This document shows, in pieces, positions 58,871 to 64,000 of a stretch of 64,000 bases of DNA. The first letter of the stretch is position 1. Each line of letters starts with the position of its first letter. Origin of the DNA: Mastigias papua (lineage: Eukaryota > Cnidaria > Scyphozoa > Rhizostomeae > Mastigiidae); assembly GCA_964019165.1 (NCBI GenBank), contig OZ025276.1:8542320-8606319 (forward strand), in the 5' to 3' direction. The notes under the pieces are model-generated. The model saw nothing but the letters and a program-made list of their open reading frames with translations. It searched no databases and was not told the origin of the DNA. Position numbers and translations under genes: made by a program.

Positions 58871-61800
58871 TTATCTAATATTGGAAGTTCTTGCTTATTG
58901 TAACTACTGTTCCTGTGAAGTTCGGGATTATTACAGTTTTGCGACTTTTTCCAAATCCTGGTCGATTCCCGTTTTAATTCTTGGTGTTTTTTCGCATTTT
59001 CCCTTCCCTTATCTTTCGCTCTTGTTTCAAACGGACACGCAGCTTCTAAGCTGTAACATTTCTTACTTTTATTAAACGTAGTGACTATGCCATGTCTGCA
59101 TTGTTCAATCTCTGCTTTTCTCTTTGTCTGTATGGATTTTCATATCCCAAATAACTGTGGCTTGTTCATTTTCCGTGATCGGATGTCAGTGCACTGACCA
59201 TACTACTTCTTGTTTGCTAGTAGGCCATTCCTTTTGCAAAGTTTCCCAATAAAGGAGCTCTGCCACTTTATTGTGTCTCTAACTCGTATAATGACGCTGT
59301 GCCAACACCTTGCACTCCGTCAAATCATGGCGTACAGTGTCAGTTCGCTCAACATACATCGTTCACTCTGAATCTGTATCCTTCTGACTTTTCTATTGTA
59401 CTTTTTCTGGTCGCTTATTACTGTGCTTCCTTTATCAGAGTTTTGTTTCCTTTCTTTAAGGCATTCCTCCTCAACGTCTTCTAAAGCTTTTAAGATATTT
59501 CCTTGTACTCCCCTACTTTTTTATCTTTCCGGCCTGTCCAAATCAATTATGGCCTTTTTCACTTTCCGCTGGCACTTGCCCATTCTTCACTACAGCCGAT
59601 GTATAATGGTCGCTTCCTTCTACATGTGTAAGCTGTTAATTTCTACATTCACAGAATCTCTGATGCTGAGCAGTTATCTGCCTCCTTATCTTCTAAAATT
59701 ATCATTATTTTTGGGGCTGTTGCAGTTGTTAGTATTGTTAGGTCAATCGACTTACAAGCTAGATGAAAGGTAAATATATACTCCCTTTGTACACAAGGGA
59801 AACATCGTTTCTATCCCTTCAGCATTTAGTGTAAAAAGCTCTGTGCAACACAGTGATAAATTTAATACGAGGTAGTAAGCTGTTGCACTCAGCCTCTTAT
59901 GGTATGTAATATGTTGTTTCCTGATTTGTTGGCTGTCCTAAAGCAGAAACCCAACTGTAACCCGCGTACAGTAGTTCACCATGAGGTCTGATGTAACTCA
60001 CATTGAGAGCTCAATACGGACTTGAAATCAATGGAATGGTTTATAATCATGTTTGCTTTGAGTTTGAACTGTTGTTAGTGATCGTGGCCATGGTTCTTAA
60101 TCATTGTTTCTGTAGGTTTATAATTTGGGTTGAGCACCCCTATAGTTAAAACATAGGAGTGTAAGTTTCTAACGAACCTATGTTTTTTCAAGAAATAAAG
60201 GTTTTGTTGATATATACTGATATATAATGAAAATGCAATGCTGAGAGATTTCTTACTCCATGAGTAAGTTCCTCAGTTCAGGACAGATATTCAAAAAAAC
60301 AGATTTGTATCTGGAATCCAATTTGAAGCTATTTGATTGCTCTTTAGTGCGAAAAGTATGCATACCTCCATTCTGTACAGATCGATTGTTGATTAAGTTG
60401 GGTTATAAGAAGCAATCATGTTGTATGGCTACCGAGTGATTTTTCGTTATGCCAACTTTTGCCGACGATCCAAAAAGTTACCGACAAGCCGACAAATTAC
60501 CAACAAGCCAGCAAATTACCGACGACTTCTGCTGAAAGTGCGAGTGTGACATCCCCCATACCCGCTACTTGGGCATACCACTGATACCAAAAGGAAAATG
60601 AATATTATGTCAATATTATCATTTACAATTATCGTTACTGCCACCGTTTTACGTAGTTGAAGTTTATGAGCATAACCTCTCTTTAAACATGGTTTCTTCG
60701 CCATACCGACTGCTTGCGTACTTGGGATTAGGTTATTTATCACGGTGATAGAGTTATTGCCTTCGTATGCAGGACGACATTAACAGTATTTGCTTCCAGA
60801 ACAGAGCAGGAAACTTCAATTAGTTTAGCCTCTGTGTTTTTCATAAATTGCCAACTCTTTCTTTTGGTTTGATCATCAGTGACACTGACGTTAAATTTTC
60901 TTTAGGGAGAAATAAGAGAATCTCAAATATTTTCAATTGTCTTGTTTCACCATAGGAAGAGCATAGAGCTAACTGATATAGCTACACTGTACCACCAAAG
61001 AATATGAAGTACATATACACATATTTATTACAAGAGACAAGTATGGGCAACAAGAGACAAAGTAGAAGTTTTGCTTGAGTGATAATCTGAATGCGATTCT
61101 AAATTTATCGTCACATTTCAGCAGTTTTGTGGCTGAAAGGTTTTATCTGTGTGTTTCTGTAAAAGAAGCATTTTTTAGATTGTAATGACAGAGTTTGTTA
61201 GTTTCAGTTTATAATAAAAGGTTCTAGGGGAAATCCAAAAGATACCTAACAAGCTTACTTCAGGGATGGCAATGTTGATTTGGTCAGGATCAAACTACAT
61301 GTAGCAATGTTTCTTGAGCATCTCATGCTACTCACTTTCATTTCTATAAGAGTGAATTCCTATTCATATTGGGATTGGAAATTGCAGAATTGATTTAAGA
61401 ATATAAGCAAGGCTCTAGTTTCATAACTAGTTTAATTTTTGATTTATCACAATGCACCCTTTCTCGTTTTTGTGTAAGTCACTCTGATATTCTATATTTT
61501 TGATATTCAAGAAGATGCTAGGAAACACCTTAAACAACTGGGGCATCAAACCTTGATCAAATAAAAGTAACAGCTATTATGTTGAAGTGATCTTGCATCC
61601 CCGGAATTAAGTAACAGGGGACAAATTAGTAAGGATGGTGGAATACAGTATAAATTTGTAATTATGATGAAACGAGTTTAAAAGCTTCTTTTTCTTTTCT
61701 TAAGAATAAGTTTTTATAAGAATATTTAGGCCGTCATTGCTGAACACTAAGAACATTAATCAGTTAAATGAACTAAGGAAAGCTAAGAATTCATCGCCTG

Positions 61801-62779
61801 TTTGAATCTTATCTTTCCGAGTTTATCTATTTGAGTCTTTTGTTTAAACATCTACGCTACTCTTGCTGTTTTGTTATCGTTTTGTTTTCTTTCAATATGA
61901 TAAAGAACAGTAACAAAGAGTTCAAATGTATTTCCCAATCCTTTCCCCTTTTTGTTCATTTCATTTAAGAATGAGTTAAGAAAAACCTTAGGCTCCAAAT
62001 AAATCTTGATTAAGAAGTTTTTAGGCTTAGCACAAATTAAATTATCCCTATATAGAAATGTGTGTATTAGGTGCACTAGAATAAACAGCTGCAAACTTTG
62101 TTAATTACTATACACATTGGGATGGGTCTATTAGCAGTCATGCTGATCAGTGTGTTAACAAATCTGTTTTGTCTTCGTCTTTGCTGCATATGATGTAAAA
62201 TGGCGTTCGTATTGTTTAGCCTATGATGTTTATGAACTGCTAATCACATAACTTTTGATAATCTTCTGGTAACTGGATATGCCCAGTTCATCACCGTAAG
62301 CTCCTAGATGATCGAGCGTGGAATTCCATTTAAGACAATTAGGAAATCTCACAGATGGCTTGTAGATGTCCTAAGGAACGGTTTGCCAACAATACCTAAG
62401 ATTCTACACGAGCTATGGGAGTGATAAAGGAATTCCGGCCATAGCAGAAGTGGTAGGCCTGTTCCTTGCCAGCCTTTTCCCCAGACAGAACAGTATATCA
62501 CTGGCAGAACTAGAAAGCTGAATTCATAAAACCACTTGCGTATTGTACCCCAGCGTAAATTATTCATTTTCATTATTCATTGGTTACTTTTAGTGAAATG
62601 AGACTTTTAGCTTTGCTCTGCAGTGACACTTTTGAAAAATTTATCGAGAAAGGAAAATGGTATGGACTTTAGGGGAGGGGGGGAGAGGGTTCTTGTATCT
62701 ACAGAATCCAGAGTTCTATGCAGTTGTTAGGATGTAGATATTGATAGTTAAAAATTCTTCTCAATAGTCTAATCAACAG
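58871..62779. other. Intergenic, one dispersed repeat
   Basis: No gene recognised. The hydrophobic plus-strand frame at 59396-59773 is likely the shadow of low-complexity or relic sequence on the other strand. A dispersed repeat is at 60440-60570. Confidence 0.35.
60440..60570. repeat. Dispersed repeat, copy 2, with internal 19-20-bp units
   Basis: TTATGCCAACTTTTGCCGAC, then ACAAGCCGACAAATTACCA and ACAAGCCAGCAAATTACCGA. It matches 46441-46540 and has an internal near-tandem duplication. Confidence 0.6.
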
Positions 62780-62932
62780 ACAAACAAGGAACATGACACA
62801 CTCAGTGAGAAAAATGGAATGTGGAAAGCAATACGGAGCTCTTCAAATGACTGAGGACGAGACAGTTGCTTTTGTAGTGAGTGACAGAGAATCAGTCTAT
62901 CCAATCGCAAAGAGATTTGAAACTGAATGGCA
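62780..62932 (+). CDS. Candidate exon, unknown gene
   Basis: Acceptor TCTAATCAACAG and donor GTAAGA bound 153 nt. Only one frame is open: QTRNMTHSVRKMECGKQYGA, LQMTEDETVAFVVSDRESVY and PIAKRFETEWQ. The composition is protein-like. I do not recognise the family, and no neighbouring exon was found in the window. Confidence 0.27.
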
Positions 62933-64000
62933 GTAAGAAGTTCTCTAACCACTCTTAAGTAATTCCATTGAAAGAACTTGCTCCACCATATTTACTGAGA
63001 CCATATCTTCCCACTTCTTCCCTGCCAGAGACAGCGCCACAAGGAGAATTGGGGAACATGTCCCTCCAGTATTCTCCAGGATCAATTTTGTATCTCGTTC
63101 AAATTCGGGTAGAGAGGTTTAGGGAGTTGGGAGTTTTCTAGCAAGGCATAATTCAATCTATTAGTTGCATACTATGTTCGAAATGTAATATTGGGTGTGG
63201 CACAAAAGGTGTGGTCTATCAAAGTCCCCCTAGTCTGCGGTGGCTGGCACCAACCTATTCCCTGTTCCCTGTTCCCTACTTCTAGCTAACAGTAGTGCTT
63301 GACTCCTATAAACATTCCTTCCTTTCTGTTCTATCAAGTTCAATGAAATTCGTCCGCACACTTGTCAAGCTGAGCTTCAGTACCGCTGCCAGTGAAGTCA
63401 GTACGCATGTGCTATTATACAAGGTCTCATCATTCCTTTTTTCAGACCAGTTATGTTTGTGAAATGAAATGAAAGTGCATTCATTTCGTACCGAAGTCAT
63501 TTGAGTATATTGAATGTATATCTACCATTGACTTCGTGTATAGCAATGTCCATTCATAAGACTGAAACGGGAATGTAACTTTAATGGAATCATTTGAATC
63601 TAGTATGCTGTACACGGAGTATGTCAAGTTAGGTAAGCTCTTAATTCTAAGCAAAATGTATGCGGTAATAACATGGATTAGATTCAAGAATACTATTGAC
63701 TTTTTTGAATAGCAAGATTACATCTGACACATTTCCCATGATTCCTAGCTATAGATTATTTTAACCACACGCAGGGAGCTTTGTGCTTCTCCCTGTGAAT
63801 ATGTTCAACTGATTAGGCAGCGCTGGTGACAAAGGAAAACCTTCGCTGCTACTAGGCTGCTATGGAGAATGGTTTTTTCTGTAAGGAACGATCTGGCATT
63901 CAGGGGTATGCCAAGGGGGCGTGGTGATTGGTGTGGGATGTCATACCCCCACATTTTGCATACGTCCTCGGTAGTCATTTGGTTATTCAATCTAAGTTGG
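62933..64000. other. Intergenic, no feature seen
   Basis: No recognised gene or repeat to the window end, apart from a CCCTGTTCCCTGTTCCCTAC direct repeat at about 63259. Confidence 0.35.

Noticed and set aside
59396..59773. 125-codon hydrophobic plus-strand frame as a membrane protein
   Set aside because: Composition follows the T-rich strand, there are no family motifs, and the opposite strand shows short relic-like peptides.

Overview
This is an AT-rich metazoan nuclear window, most likely from an invertebrate. Coding sequence is split into short exons with GT..AG introns, intergenic DNA is long, and microsatellites, foldback elements and transposon relics are abundant. No bacterial, organellar or CRISPR features were seen. 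The species cannot be named from the sequence.

Two genes can be read with confidence, both on the + strand, head to tail. (1) 989-11975 holds the 3' half of SSRP1, the HMG-box subunit of the histone chaperone FACT. Eight exons join in frame to give 372 residues and a stop: the end of the middle PH-like domain, an acidic linker, a Lys/Ser-rich basic region, an HMG box split by an intron, and an acidic Ser-rich tail. The 5' half lies upstream of the window. (2) 13427-19565 holds JAGN1 (Jagunal homologue), a small four-helix ER membrane protein. Exons 1 and 2 are clear. Exon 3 is a proposal from matching splice phase, a fourth hydrophobic segment, total length (172 aa) and an AATAAA five bases after the stop.

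The remaining ~44 kb (19.6-64 kb) has no recognisable host gene. It holds nine (TA)n tracts (two pairs of them flank mobile DNA), a 110-bp satellite with a 330-bp higher-order period (28952-29960), several minisatellites, tRNA-derived SINEs, hAT-like and Tc1/pogo-like MITEs, minus-strand LINE tails (42.4-44.8 kb), a plus-strand LINE reverse transcriptase relic (54.6-55.6 kb) and a possible Ty3/gypsy integrase relic (58.4-58.9 kb).

The most unusual signal is a set of three unrelated-sequence, nearly perfect foldback elements (5133-5320, 20098-20256, 40005-40173), two of them with extra half-copies elsewhere. All share one layout: next to the loop, reading outward, a CTGANGA box, a short spacer or hairpin, then GAAA(C). 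This resembles a hammerhead-ribozyme core such as those described in Penelope-like retroelements, but no complete ribozyme was found. A second unusual signal is a pair of diverged stem-loops (50443-50499, 56833-56888) whose arms have changed on both sides while keeping pairing.
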